Origin: Gemmiger formicilis
Lineage (GTDB): Bacteria > Bacillota > Clostridia > Oscillospirales > Ruminococcaceae
NCBI RefSeq assembly: GCF_016901605.1
Contig: NZ_JACJKP010000007.1
Span: 1 to 32,974 of the forward strand
Direction: 5' to 3'
DNA: 32,974 nt
Shown: positions 1-7,311 of the stretch, piece by piece
Layout of the letters: the number at the start of each line of letters is the position of its first letter
Numbering within the stretch: position 1 is the stretch's first letter
Position numbers and translations under genes: made by a program
Notes under the pieces: model-generated
Seen by the model: only the letters and a program-made list of their open reading frames with translations
What the model was told of the DNA's origin: nothing
The model's database searches: none

Positions 1-9
1 AGCTTTTTG

Positions 10-48
10 CAACAAAACCGTACTTTTGTTGAACACCGTGTTCAACAA
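10..48 (+). promoter_or_regulatory. Overlapping inverted repeats ahead of recombinase-like gene
   Basis: Two inverted repeats share one arm. CAACAAAA (10-17) pairs with TTTTGTTG (24-31) across six bases. TTGTTGAACAC (26-36) pairs perfectly with GTGTTCAACAA (38-48) around a single central base. The second ends six bases before the AAAGGAG ribosome binding site at 54-60. It could be a DNA operator, or an RNA switch with two mutually exclusive hairpins. Its GAAC/GTTC half-sites recall LexA boxes, but the five-base centre is one longer than the usual LexA spacing. Confidence 0.55.
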
Positions 49-67
49 TGTGGAAAGGAGAGGCGTT

Positions 68-880
68 GTGGAAGAAAAACGGGGGATCGTGCCCGGTTAT
101 CCGCTGGAAGATTACCTGCAGGGGCCGAACAGTGTGGACTGGAGCGAGGATACCCGCAGCCACTACCGCCGTGTTCTGTATGACTTGCAGAAATATCTGG
201 AAGAACATGGCCCGCCCACGCCCCAGACCCTGCAGGTCTGGCAGCGCGACCTGCAGCAGCGCGGCTATGGTCAGCGCAGTGTAAACATCCGCATTTCGGC
301 GGCCAATAATTATTTCCGCTGGTGCGGCCGGCATGAATTGGTCATGCATCACCAGCCTACCGAACCGGTGGCGCAGCTGGAACTGACCCGGGGGGAATAT
401 CTGCAGCTGCTGCGCACCGCCCGTCGGCTGGGGCGGCACAAGCTGTATTTGCAGGTCAAGCTGTTTGTGGTCACAGGTCTGCCCCTGCAATGCCTGGAAC
501 AGCTGACGGTGGCGGTGGTACAGGCAGGCGGCGCCGTGCTGAATTGCCGCAGCACCCCCTATACCCTGCGGCTGCCGGATCCCCTGCGCCGGGAATTGCT
601 GGACTATCTTGCCGAAAACGGCATCACGGCGGGGCCGGTGTTCGTCACCCGCAGCGGCCGCCCGGTGGACCGTTCCAACCTTTGCCGGAATATGCAGGAA
701 CTCTGCCGGGAAGCAGGCGTTGCCGAAGAAAAGGGCAATCCCCGCTGCCTGCGGAACCTGTTCCGCGCCACGCAGGATAACCTGTATGCCAGCCTGGAGC
801 AGCAGCTGCAGCAGGTTTACGATATGCAGTTGCGAGCGGAGCAGGAATCCATTGGCTGGTCGCTCCGGGAACAGGGCTGA
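68..880 (+). CDS. Tyrosine recombinase-like protein, catalytic residues lost
   Basis: A 270-residue protein with the layout of a XerC/XerD-type recombinase: an N-terminal SAM-like core-binding part (about residues 15-100) and a C-terminal part resembling the catalytic domain. The GTG at 68 is chosen because AAAGGAG lies seven bases upstream; the TTG at 26 lies inside a palindrome and has no ribosome binding site. The catalytic set looks degraded. The first arginine segment, usually TGLRxxE, reads TGLPLQC. The HxxR box reads RCLR, with only the arginine left. No LGH box or nucleophilic tyrosine context is visible at the C-terminus. It may bind DNA without cutting it. A terminator at 911-945 follows, so it appears to be its own transcription unit. 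Confidence 0.7.
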   Translation: MEEKRGIVPGYPLEDYLQGPNSVDWSEDTRSHYRRVLYDLQKYLEEHGPPTPQTLQVWQRDLQQRGYGQRSVNIRISAANNYFRWCGRHELVMHHQPTEPVAQLELTRGEYLQLLRTARRLGRHKLYLQVKLFVVTGLPLQCLEQLTVAVVQAGGAVLNCRSTPYTLRLPDPLRRELLDYLAENGITAGPVFVTRSGRPVDRSNLCRNMQELCREAGVAEEKGNPRCLRNLFRATQDNLYASLEQQLQQVYDMQLRAEQESIGWSLREQG

Positions 881-910
881 TGCCATGCACAAGACAAACT
901 GCCGGAATCC

Positions 911-945
911 CCGTGCTTTTTTGGGAAGCACGGTGATTTTTCTTT
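911..945 (+). terminator. Intrinsic terminator after recombinase-like gene
   Basis: CCGTGCTT (911-918) pairs perfectly with AAGCACGG (926-933) over a seven-base loop. A T-rich tail follows (934-945). Confidence 0.8.
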
Positions 946-960
946 ACTGGACAGGGAAAA

Positions 961-1003
961 TGTTGCCAGAACAACATACAGCGGGGGTGAAATCCGGTAT
1001 AGT
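961..1003 (+). promoter_or_regulatory. ldhA promoter region with Rex-like inverted repeat
   Basis: TGTTG (961-965) and CAACA (972-976) are separated by six bases, the same geometry as the Rex operator TTGTTAANNNNTTAACAA, with one symmetric change in each arm. A -10 candidate TATAGT lies at 998-1003 without a good -35, as expected if a regulator site overlaps that region. Rex is known to control lactate and fermentation genes in Firmicutes in response to NADH/NAD+. That Rex binds here is inference. Confidence 0.35.
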
Positions 1004-1051
1004 AAGGGGGATGAACGCACATACTACCGCCAAAGGAGGCAACCCCCTGAT

Positions 1052-2047
1052 ATGAAGATTATTTTTTACGGTACGCGGGATTATGACCGCCTGTACTTTG
1101 ATTTGTTGGCAGCCGACCCGGAATACGGCTGCTCCATTAAATTCCTGGCCGCCAATCTGGATGTGGATACCGCGCCCCTGGCCGAAGGCGGCGACGCCGT
1201 CTGCGCCTTTGTGAACTCCGACTGTTCCGCCCCGGTGCTGGAAGCCCTGGCCAAGGCGGGTATCCGGCTGCTGCTGATGCGCTGCGCGGGTTTCAACAAC
1301 GTGGACCTGGACGCCGCCAAGCGGCTGGGCATCACGGTGCTGCGGGTGCCGGGCTACAGCCCCGAGGCGGTGGCCGAACATGCCATGGCGCTGGCCCAGG
1401 CGGCCAACCGCCGCATCTGCAAGGCTTATATCAAGGTGCGCAACAACAATTTTGCCCTGGACGGCCTGCTGGGGTATAACCTGTACGGTTCCTGCGCGGG
1501 GATCATCGGTACCGGGCGCATCGGTGCGGCCATGGCGCGCATCTGCCACGGCTACGGCATGACGGTGCTGGCCTACGACCAGTACCACAACCCCGACCTG
1601 GAAGGGATCGTGCGGTATGTGGAACTGGATGAACTGCTGCGGGCCGCAGACCTGATCAGCCTGCATTGCCCCCTGACCGCCGAGACCCACCACCTGATCA
1701 ACGCCCGGACCATTGCCCAGATGCGGGACAACGCCATTCTGGTCAATACCAGCCGGGGCGGTCTGATCGATACCGAGGCATTGATCGAGGCCCTGCGCAA
1801 CCGCAAGTTTGCCGGTGTGGGCCTGGACGTGTATGAGGATGAGGACGGCCAGGTGTTTGAGGATTTCTCCGACGATGTGTTGCAGAATGAGGTGGTGCCG
1901 GTGCTGCTGAGCTTCCCCAATGTGGTGATCACCAGCCACCAGGCGTTCTTTACCCGCACGGCGCTGCAGAGTATCGCCATTACCACTATGGAAAACGCCC
2001 GCGCCTTTGACCGCGGCGAACCCCTCGTCAACCAGGTACAGGCCTGA
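1052..2047 (+). CDS. ldhA: D-lactate dehydrogenase
   Basis: A 331-residue NAD-dependent D-2-hydroxyacid dehydrogenase that would reduce pyruvate to D-lactate in the cytoplasm. It closely resembles the LdhA group. It has MRCAGFNNVDL and PGYSPEAVAEHAMAL in the first half, the Rossmann dinucleotide motif GTGRIG near residue 152, the substrate arginine in NTSRGG, a catalytic glutamate region around DVYEDE, and the catalytic histidine in SHQAFFT near the C-terminus. Length is normal for the family. An AAAGGAGG site lies 12 bases before the ATG. It is flanked by a terminator on each side, so it is monocistronic, and its likely role is fermentative NADH reoxidation. Confidence 0.92.
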   Translation: MKIIFYGTRDYDRLYFDLLAADPEYGCSIKFLAANLDVDTAPLAEGGDAVCAFVNSDCSAPVLEALAKAGIRLLLMRCAGFNNVDLDAAKRLGITVLRVPGYSPEAVAEHAMALAQAANRRICKAYIKVRNNNFALDGLLGYNLYGSCAGIIGTGRIGAAMARICHGYGMTVLAYDQYHNPDLEGIVRYVELDELLRAADLISLHCPLTAETHHLINARTIAQMRDNAILVNTSRGGLIDTEALIEALRNRKFAGVGLDVYEDEDGQVFEDFSDDVLQNEVVPVLLSFPNVVITSHQAFFTRTALQSIAITTMENARAFDRGEPLVNQVQA

Positions 2048-2058
2048 CGGCGGGTGTG

Positions 2059-2178
2059 TTCCTTCTTTGCAAAGAAGGAACCGAAGAAACTCCAGACAAA
2101 AATCGCCCCAGGGTTTTAAAGACCCTGGGGCGATTTTTATTTGAGAGTTCTTTTGGTTCTTTTCTTGCAAGAAAAGAA
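2059..2178. repeat. Dispersed palindromic element, double copy around a terminator
   Basis: Left unit (2059-2092): a perfect 22-bp palindrome with arms TTCCTTCTTTG / CAAAGAAGGAA, followed by CCGAAGAAACTC. Right unit (2145-2178), inverted: GAGTTCTTTTGG followed by a second perfect palindrome with arms TTCTTTTCTTG / CAAGAAAAGAA. The units face each other around the terminator at 2098-2138, so the whole 120 bp can fold as one structure. The left unit recurs exactly at 16441-16474. The right palindrome differs from the left only by paired changes that keep the symmetry. Confidence 0.8.
2098..2138. terminator. Bidirectional terminator between ldhA and pseG
   Basis: AAAAATCGCCCCAGGG (2098-2113) pairs perfectly with CCCTGGGGCGATTTTT (2123-2138). 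The A and T ends give a U-tract on both strands, fitting the convergent genes on either side. Confidence 0.92.
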
Positions 2179-2187
2179 CATAGCCGG

Positions 2188-3204
2188 TCACTCCAGCAGC
2201 GCGGCGGCCAGGCGGTGAGCGCCGCGGCCATCGACGGTATGGCGCATGGCGGATGCCATGGCAGCCCGGCGGGGGGCGTCATCGCAAAGTGTGCGCAGCG
2301 TCTGCAGCAGGCGGGGATAGAACCCTTCGTCCCGGCGGCAATCCCCGGCATTGAGCATCAGGCCCCGGCGGGCAAAGGCCGTGGCACCGGGCAGCTGGTT
2401 GTCCGCCAGTACGTAGGTCACCGTGGGGGTGCCGCAGGCACACAGCTCATACAAAGTGCTGCCCGCAGCCGCCACAGCTGCGTCACACCGGCAGATCAGC
2501 GCCGCCATCTGCTGCACATTGCGGTGCAGTTCCAGGTTCGGCAGGGCGGCGGCCGCCCGTTCCAGTTCCGGCAGGCGGGGATTCAGCGCCCCCACCACCA
2601 GATGAAAAACCACAGATTCCCAGCCCGGTGTGCGGGCAAGCGTTTCCACAAACCGGCCGGCCACATTCTCCGGGTCGGCGCCACCGGTGGAAACCAGAAT
2701 GTCCGTGACCTGCTGCCGCACCGGCCGGTCCGGCAGGGCACAAAATTCCTCCCGCAGGGGCGCATAGGCAGGCCCCAGCAGCAGCCGCACCGGCTGCCCG
2801 GCATACCGCCGGTCATAGGGACGGTCCAGCCCCGAAAGATTGTAGTTGATCAGAAAATCCGCCGTGGAAAGAAAGGCGTCCTCGTCGTCAAACTGCGCCA
2901 CGGGAACCTGCTGCCGTGCTGCGTCCAGCCAGGCGGGGGTCAGGGCGTAGCTGTCCACCACTACCAGCTTTGCCTGGGCGGCCAGGGGCAAAAATACCGG
3001 CAGTTCGGCGTTCATATCCCGCCAGTGGGTGCCCAGAATCCGGACCTCAAATCCCCGGCTGCGGACGGTAGCGGCCATGGTATCGTCCGCCATGGCAAAC
3101 AGGCAGTCCTCCCCAAGGGTGCGCAGGGCGGCCGCCAGGGAAAGGCACCGCATGATGTGCCCCGAACCGATGTGGGCATTGCCGTCGGCACGAAAACAGA
3201 TCAT
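2188..3204 (-). CDS. pseG: UDP-2,4-diacetamido-2,4,6-trideoxy-L-altrose hydrolase (PseG)
   Basis: A 338-residue protein of the PseG family, a GT-B-fold sugar nucleotide hydrolase. It removes UDP from the 2,4-diamido-trideoxy-altrose intermediate to give the free sugar used by PseI. The N-terminal signature RADGNAHIGSGHIMRC (residues 5-20) includes the histidine that acts as catalytic base in characterised PseG. A glycine-rich nucleotide-binding loop STGGADPEN sits mid-protein and an AAGSTLYE motif in the C-terminal half. The ATG overlaps the stop of the upstream ATP-grasp gene as ATGA, so the two are probably translationally coupled. It is the last gene of the operon before the shared terminator. 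Confidence 0.88.
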   Translation of the reverse strand: MICFRADGNAHIGSGHIMRCLSLAAALRTLGEDCLFAMADDTMAATVRSRGFEVRILGTHWRDMNAELPVFLPLAAQAKLVVVDSYALTPAWLDAARQQVPVAQFDDEDAFLSTADFLINYNLSGLDRPYDRRYAGQPVRLLLGPAYAPLREEFCALPDRPVRQQVTDILVSTGGADPENVAGRFVETLARTPGWESVVFHLVVGALNPRLPELERAAAALPNLELHRNVQQMAALICRCDAAVAAAGSTLYELCACGTPTVTYVLADNQLPGATAFARRGLMLNAGDCRRDEGFYPRLLQTLRTLCDDAPRRAAMASAMRHTVDGRGAHRLAAALLE

Positions 3205-4385
3205 ACCAGCGCCTCCCGGCCAAATTCCGCCAGCAGGGCGTCAGCCAGGGCGGTCAGTTCCTTTTCGTCGTCGCCCCGCAGCACAAAATAGCCCCGGTGC
3301 ATCACGCTGCCGTCCCGGACCGGGTCCAGCCGCTGGCCGGGAACCAGTGCGCAGCGGTAGGCTGCCAGAGGATACCGGGCCATCAGGTCCTTCTCGTCGG
3401 GCACCGAGGTGATGGTGCAGCCGCCGAAATCAAAGAACCGGATCAGCCCGCCGTGATACTGCCGCGGGCTGAAATTGTACGGCATGCCCAGGGCAAACCG
3501 CAGATAATTTTCCACCATATCTATGCCGGTCACCAGCGGGGTGAACAGGTTGTGCAGGTCGTGGCCGGAAGGCCGGGCCGACAACTCAATGGGGAAAAAG
3601 CCGTCCGGTGCTTCGATCAGGTCGGCGTGGAGCACGGCGTTGTCCACCCCCAGGGCAGCTGCGGCCTGTTCCACCGCGGCGGCTGCCGCCGTGAACCGGG
3701 GCGTGCCTGCGGGCTGAGAAAAATAGCCCACGCACTGGCAGTGGGGCGGCGGCGTGTTCAGCTTTTTGCGCAGCAAAACCGGGGTGAACCGCCCGCCGAT
3801 GACCACCGCGTCCATGCCGTATTCCTGGCCGGGCACGGCGGTTTCGATCAGATATTCTTCCCCTTCCGGCAAGGCGGCCAGGGCCGCATCCCGGGCTGCG
3901 GGGGTGTCTACCCGGACCACGCCCCGGCTGCCCGAACCTGTGCGGGGTTTGAGGATGGCAGGCAGGGGAAAATCCGCTGCTGCCGCCCGGTCGGCGGCGG
4001 TGCGCAGCAGGCGGCAGTCCGCCCGGCGCAGGCCCAGCGGGTGCAGCCGCCGGTGAAAGGCCCATTTGTCGGTGCAAAGCTGGGCGGCAGACTCCCGCAC
4101 ACCTGGCAGATCGAACCGGTCGTTGAGGGCGGCCCCCGAGATCAGATACCGGCCGATGGGCACCGGAATGACCACATCGGGCACGGTGCCTTCCAGGGAA
4201 GCCGCCAGGGCTTCGGGGTCGCGGATATCCACCACGATGGCCCGGTCTGCCGCCGCAAGGCCCTCGGCGTTGGGGTTGCCGTCCATGGCGATGGTGTACA
4301 GCCCCAGATTACGGGCCAGAGAGAGGGCGTGCAGGGATTCGCTGCTGGCGCCCACCACAACGCCTACGGGTTGACGGTCACTCAC
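3201..4385 (-). CDS. ATP-grasp carboxylate-amine ligase in pseudaminic acid operon
   Basis: A 394-residue ATP-grasp enzyme. The fold is recognised from an N-terminal pre-ATP-grasp Rossmann part (GVVVGASSES, residues 7-16), a nucleotide loop ILKPRTGSGSRGV (about 144-156), an adenine-contact strand EYLIETAVPGQEY, and a metal-binding segment IELSARPSGHD around residue 270. Such enzymes use ATP to activate a carboxylate and join it to an amine. The start is GTG, with GGAAG six bases upstream; it overlaps the end of pseI by eight bases and the start of pseG by four. No member of this type belongs to the textbook pathway. Because no PseH acetyltransferase is present, it may acylate the 4-amino group made by PseC. 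That role is inference; the substrate cannot be read from sequence. Confidence 0.8.
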   Translation of the reverse strand: MSDRQPVGVVVGASSESLHALSLARNLGLYTIAMDGNPNAEGLAAADRAIVVDIRDPEALAASLEGTVPDVVIPVPIGRYLISGAALNDRFDLPGVRESAAQLCTDKWAFHRRLHPLGLRRADCRLLRTAADRAAAADFPLPAILKPRTGSGSRGVVRVDTPAARDAALAALPEGEEYLIETAVPGQEYGMDAVVIGGRFTPVLLRKKLNTPPPHCQCVGYFSQPAGTPRFTAAAAAVEQAAAALGVDNAVLHADLIEAPDGFFPIELSARPSGHDLHNLFTPLVTGIDMVENYLRFALGMPYNFSPRQYHGGLIRFFDFGGCTITSVPDEKDLMARYPLAAYRCALVPGQRLDPVRDGSVMHRGYFVLRGDDEKELTALADALLAEFGREALV

Positions 4386-5409
4386 AGATATCTTCCTTTC
4401 GCAGCGGCTGGCCGAAGGTCAGGTCCCGCGCGGCGGTCTTGCCCAGTACCTGGGGGTAATAGACCGGCGCCAGACCGTGACCGGGGCGCACCACCCGGAT
4501 GTTTTCTTTGGTAAAGGGTTCGCCTTTGCGGATGTCGGCGGCCACAAAGATGCTGCGCCGCCCCAGCAGCTGGCGTTTTTCCGCTTCGGGCAGGCGGTAG
4601 TCCGCCTTGCCCACCGCCGCCAGGGCGTCGTTCACGTCCCGGACCATCCGGCCAAACTCCTGGGGTTCCAGAGAGAACTTGCAGTCCGCCGTGGGGATGG
4701 AACGGGACAGGCAGAGGTGCTTTTCGATGATGCAGGCCCCCTGCATGGCGGCTACCACGGCCGCCAGGGTGCCCAGACTGTGGTCCGATGCGCCCACCGG
4801 GACCCCGAACCGCTGTTTGAGGTCGGGGATGCAGGCGTAGTTCAGCTGGGAATAATCCGCCGGATAGATGCTGCTGCATTTGAGCAGATAGGCGGGAGCC
4901 CCGGCGTTTTGCACGGTGTCCACCGCCAGGCGGATATCCTCCAGGCTGGCAATGCCGGTGGACATGATCACCGGTTTGCCGGTGCGGGCCGCGTAGTCGA
5001 TGAGAGGGATGTGGTTCAGCTCAAAGCTGGCGATCTTGTAGGCTTCGCAGCCGATGGATTCCAGAAAATCCACCGCCGTTTCGTCAAAGGGGGAGGACAG
5101 AAAATCCAGCCCCAGACGCTCACACTCCGCTTTGATGACGGGCTGCCATTCCCAGGGGGTGTAGGCTTCCTCATACAGGTCGTGGAGGTTGGTGCCGTCC
5201 CACATGCCGCCTTCGTTGCGGAAATACTCGTTGTGGCAGTCCAGGGTGATGGTGTCCGCCGTGTAGGTCTGGACCTTCAGGCAGTCGGCGCCGGCGTCCG
5301 CCGCCGCCCGTACGATCTGCAGCGCACGGTCCAGGCTGCCGCCATGGTTGGCGCTCATCTCGGCGATAAAATACACGCCGCCGGCGGCGATTTTCTCTTG
5401 CAGTTTCAT
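4378..5409 (-). CDS. pseI: Pseudaminic acid synthase (PseI)
   Basis: A 343-residue member of the NeuB/PseI family. It condenses the free diamido-trideoxy-altrose with phosphoenolpyruvate to make pseudaminic acid. The N-terminal TIM-barrel part opens with IAEMSANHGG (residues 15-24), and AYTPWEW and LDFLSSPFD are PseI-like. IEKHLCLSRS carries active-site lysine and histidine. The C-terminal 60 residues (from about 283, RSIFVAADIRKGE) match the SAF antifreeze-like domain that closes over the active site of the partner subunit. The ATG overlaps the pseF stop as ATGA. PseI is favoured over NeuB or LegI because of the PseC, PseF and PseG neighbours. Confidence 0.9.
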   Translation of the reverse strand: MKLQEKIAAGGVYFIAEMSANHGGSLDRALQIVRAAADAGADCLKVQTYTADTITLDCHNEYFRNEGGMWDGTNLHDLYEEAYTPWEWQPVIKAECERLGLDFLSSPFDETAVDFLESIGCEAYKIASFELNHIPLIDYAARTGKPVIMSTGIASLEDIRLAVDTVQNAGAPAYLLKCSSIYPADYSQLNYACIPDLKQRFGVPVGASDHSLGTLAAVVAAMQGACIIEKHLCLSRSIPTADCKFSLEPQEFGRMVRDVNDALAAVGKADYRLPEAEKRQLLGRRSIFVAADIRKGEPFTKENIRVVRPGHGLAPVYYPQVLGKTAARDLTFGQPLRKEDICE

Positions 5410-6104
5410 GGGCGCTCCTCTTTGTGCAGCAGTTGGTATTTGAATTCGGCGATCTCCCAGTCCGAGAGGGTGTCAATATCCTGCACTTCCAGCTCGGGCA
5501 GTTCGTAGGGCAGGATGTGGTCGCCGTAAAAGCGGGGGCAGCGGGCAAAGGCATCGGCCCGGGCCAGGTAGAACTGCCCCGCGTCATGGTACAGCGGTTC
5601 CAGGTCCTGGCTGCGGGTCTCCCGGTATTGGGGCTGGGCCAGCCGCAGTTCGCCGTCGGCGATCAGGAACCCGCGCTGGGGCGGAAAACTGAACCGTACC
5701 ACCGGCACCAGGGTCTCGGCATCGCTGGCCAGCAGCCGGTCCACCGCATCCCGCAGCCGTTCGGCTGTTACAAAGGGGGCCGTGGGGTACAGGTTGGCCA
5801 CCACGTCGAACCGGCGGCCAGCCTCGGCATAGCGGTGCAGCACTTCGGCCACCGCGTCGGAGGAGGAGACAAAGTCGCCGCTGGTCTGCTCACTGCGCAG
5901 GAAGGGCACCGCGGCGCCGTACTGCCGCGCCACCTCGGCAATGGCTTCGTCGTCGGTGGAGACCATGACCTCCTCAAACACGCCGCTGCGCAGGGCGGCT
6001 TCGATGGTGTAGGCCAGAATGGGCTTGCCGCAGAAAGGCCGGATATTCTTGTGGGGAATCCGCTTGGAACCGCCCCGGGCGGTGATGATGGCAATGCAGG
6101 ACAT
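5406..6104 (-). CDS. pseF: CMP-pseudaminic acid cytidylyltransferase (PseF)
   Basis: A 232-residue nucleotidyltransferase of the acylneuraminate cytidylyltransferase family. It couples CTP to pseudaminic acid to give the CMP-activated donor used by glycosyltransferases. The CTP-binding loop ARGGSKRIPHKN lies at residues 9-20. STDDEAIAEVARQYGA and NLYPTAPFVT are typical of the PseF/NeuA fold, and DAGQFYLARADAF is a PseF-like segment. Its ribosome binding site AAGGAGGA lies about ten bases upstream. A strong hairpin at 6129-6153 separates it from the glycosyltransferase gene, the only gap of any size inside this part of the operon. Confidence 0.9.
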   Translation of the reverse strand: MSCIAIITARGGSKRIPHKNIRPFCGKPILAYTIEAALRSGVFEEVMVSTDDEAIAEVARQYGAAVPFLRSEQTSGDFVSSSDAVAEVLHRYAEAGRRFDVVANLYPTAPFVTAERLRDAVDRLLASDAETLVPVVRFSFPPQRGFLIADGELRLAQPQYRETRSQDLEPLYHDAGQFYLARADAFARCPRFYGDHILPYELPELEVQDIDTLSDWEIAEFKYQLLHKEERP

Positions 6105-6128
6105 GAAAAGTCCTCCTTTTTGGAAAAG

Positions 6129-6153
6129 GCATCCATCCCGGCGGGATGGATGC
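6129..6153 (-). promoter_or_regulatory. Hairpin between glycosyltransferase gene and pseF
   Basis: GCATCCATCCC (6129-6139) pairs perfectly with GGGATGGATGC (6143-6153) over three bases. On the transcribed minus strand only CCTTTTCC follows, so it is at best a weak terminator. It could be an attenuator, or an mRNA stability or processing element that sets different levels of the downstream pse genes. Confidence 0.5.
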
Positions 6154-6192
6154 GGTACAGTACAAACAGCCGGGAATGCGGACCCTGCCCGC

Positions 6193-7311
6193 TTAGTCCC
6201 CGGTGGAAATATGCAGGATTTTTTTGACAGTGCGGCAGCCTTTGTCCCACAGACGGGCCCGGGCGTCGATGCACCGCTGCCGCCGTGCGGCGGCCTGCCG
6301 CTCTTTCAGCCAGCGGCGGGTGTGGTAGACCTGGCAGGCGTTCTCGGCCCGGCGGGCTTCCGGCACCAGGTGGCAGTAGTAACGGTTCTGCTGCCAGTGG
6401 GGGAAGGCGGCGTCCACCTCGGCGGCCAGGGATTGGATGGTATCAAAGGGAATCTGGTCATAGCTGCGCAGGTAGGTCTGCACGGTGTTCACGCAGAACC
6501 GCCAGCCGTACAGATACTCCCAGGCGTCGTGGTAGCGCTGCCGCACCCCCAGCTCTTCGGCTTTTTGCAGGGTGGCCCGTTCCATGGTCATCCGGTCCAC
6601 AATGTAGGGCTGGTTGCGCTTGTGGGTGGTGGAAGCCGCCACCTGCCGGTACAGGTACCCGATGCGGGGCACAAAGGCCGCCCGCTGTACATACAGCTTG
6701 GCGATGGGACCCCAGTAGTTGTCCTCATACCGCACATCGGCAGGGAACCACAGGTCGTGGTCCCAGATGAGGCTTTTGCGCCACAGCCCGCAGACCAGCC
6801 CGCCGATGGGGCAGCAGATCAGGTCCATCCGCCCTTCGTCGGTCAGGTCCTTGCCGTCCCACCGCATCAGCCAGTCGTCCCAGACGATCAGCGGCGCCAG
6901 GGCGGCGGGGTCCACCGTGCCCGGGTGGGCATCGTGGGGGACCGCCGCATACTGGGCAAAGGCCACGTCGGCGCCCGTCTGCTGCACACGGCGGTAGAGG
7001 GTCTCATAAAAATCCGGCGTGACAAAATCATCACTGTCGATCCAGCCCACCCAGTCCCCTTTGGCCTGGCGCAGGCCCAGGTTGCGGGCCCCGCCCTGCT
7101 TGTGATTCTCGGGGCTGTCGATGACCCGCATCCGGTCGGGATAGCGGGCCTCGTAGTCCCGCAGCACGGCCAGACTGTCATCGGTGGACGCATCGTTGAC
7201 AAAAATCAGTTCCATGGGCTGCAGCGTCTGGGCCAGCAGGCTCTCGATGCAGTCAGGCAGATAGGGCGCTACGTTGTAGACCGGTACGACGACGGTGACA
7301 AGGGGGTTCAT
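6193..7311 (-). CDS. Family 2 glycosyltransferase
   Basis: A 372-residue GT-A fold glycosyltransferase. The N-terminal 110 residues hold the nucleotide-sugar site: VVVPVYN (7-13), VNDASTDDS (38-46), the GGARNLGL helix (73-80) and the metal-binding DxD segment IDSDD (91-95). The C-terminal part is tryptophan- and arginine-rich and has no membrane segment. The ATG at 7311 is chosen because it overlaps the pseC stop as ATGA and begins directly with the conserved strand; longer in-frame starts would run into pseC. It probably adds a sugar to the same surface glycan. CMP-sugar users are usually from other families, so this enzyme may not transfer the pseudaminic acid itself. Confidence 0.85.
   Translation of the reverse strand: MNPLVTVVVPVYNVAPYLPDCIESLLAQTLQPMELIFVNDASTDDSLAVLRDYEARYPDRMRVIDSPENHKQGGARNLGLRQAKGDWVGWIDSDDFVTPDFYETLYRRVQQTGADVAFAQYAAVPHDAHPGTVDPAALAPLIVWDDWLMRWDGKDLTDEGRMDLICCPIGGLVCGLWRKSLIWDHDLWFPADVRYEDNYWGPIAKLYVQRAAFVPRIGYLYRQVAASTTHKRNQPYIVDRMTMERATLQKAEELGVRQRYHDAWEYLYGWRFCVNTVQTYLRSYDQIPFDTIQSLAAEVDAAFPHWQQNRYYCHLVPEARRAENACQVYHTRRWLKERQAAARRQRCIDARARLWDKGCRTVKKILHISTGD

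Noticed and set aside
26-67. TTG start at 26 for the recombinase-like gene
   Set aside because: It lies inside a perfect palindrome and lacks a ribosome binding site, while GTG at 68 has an ideal one.
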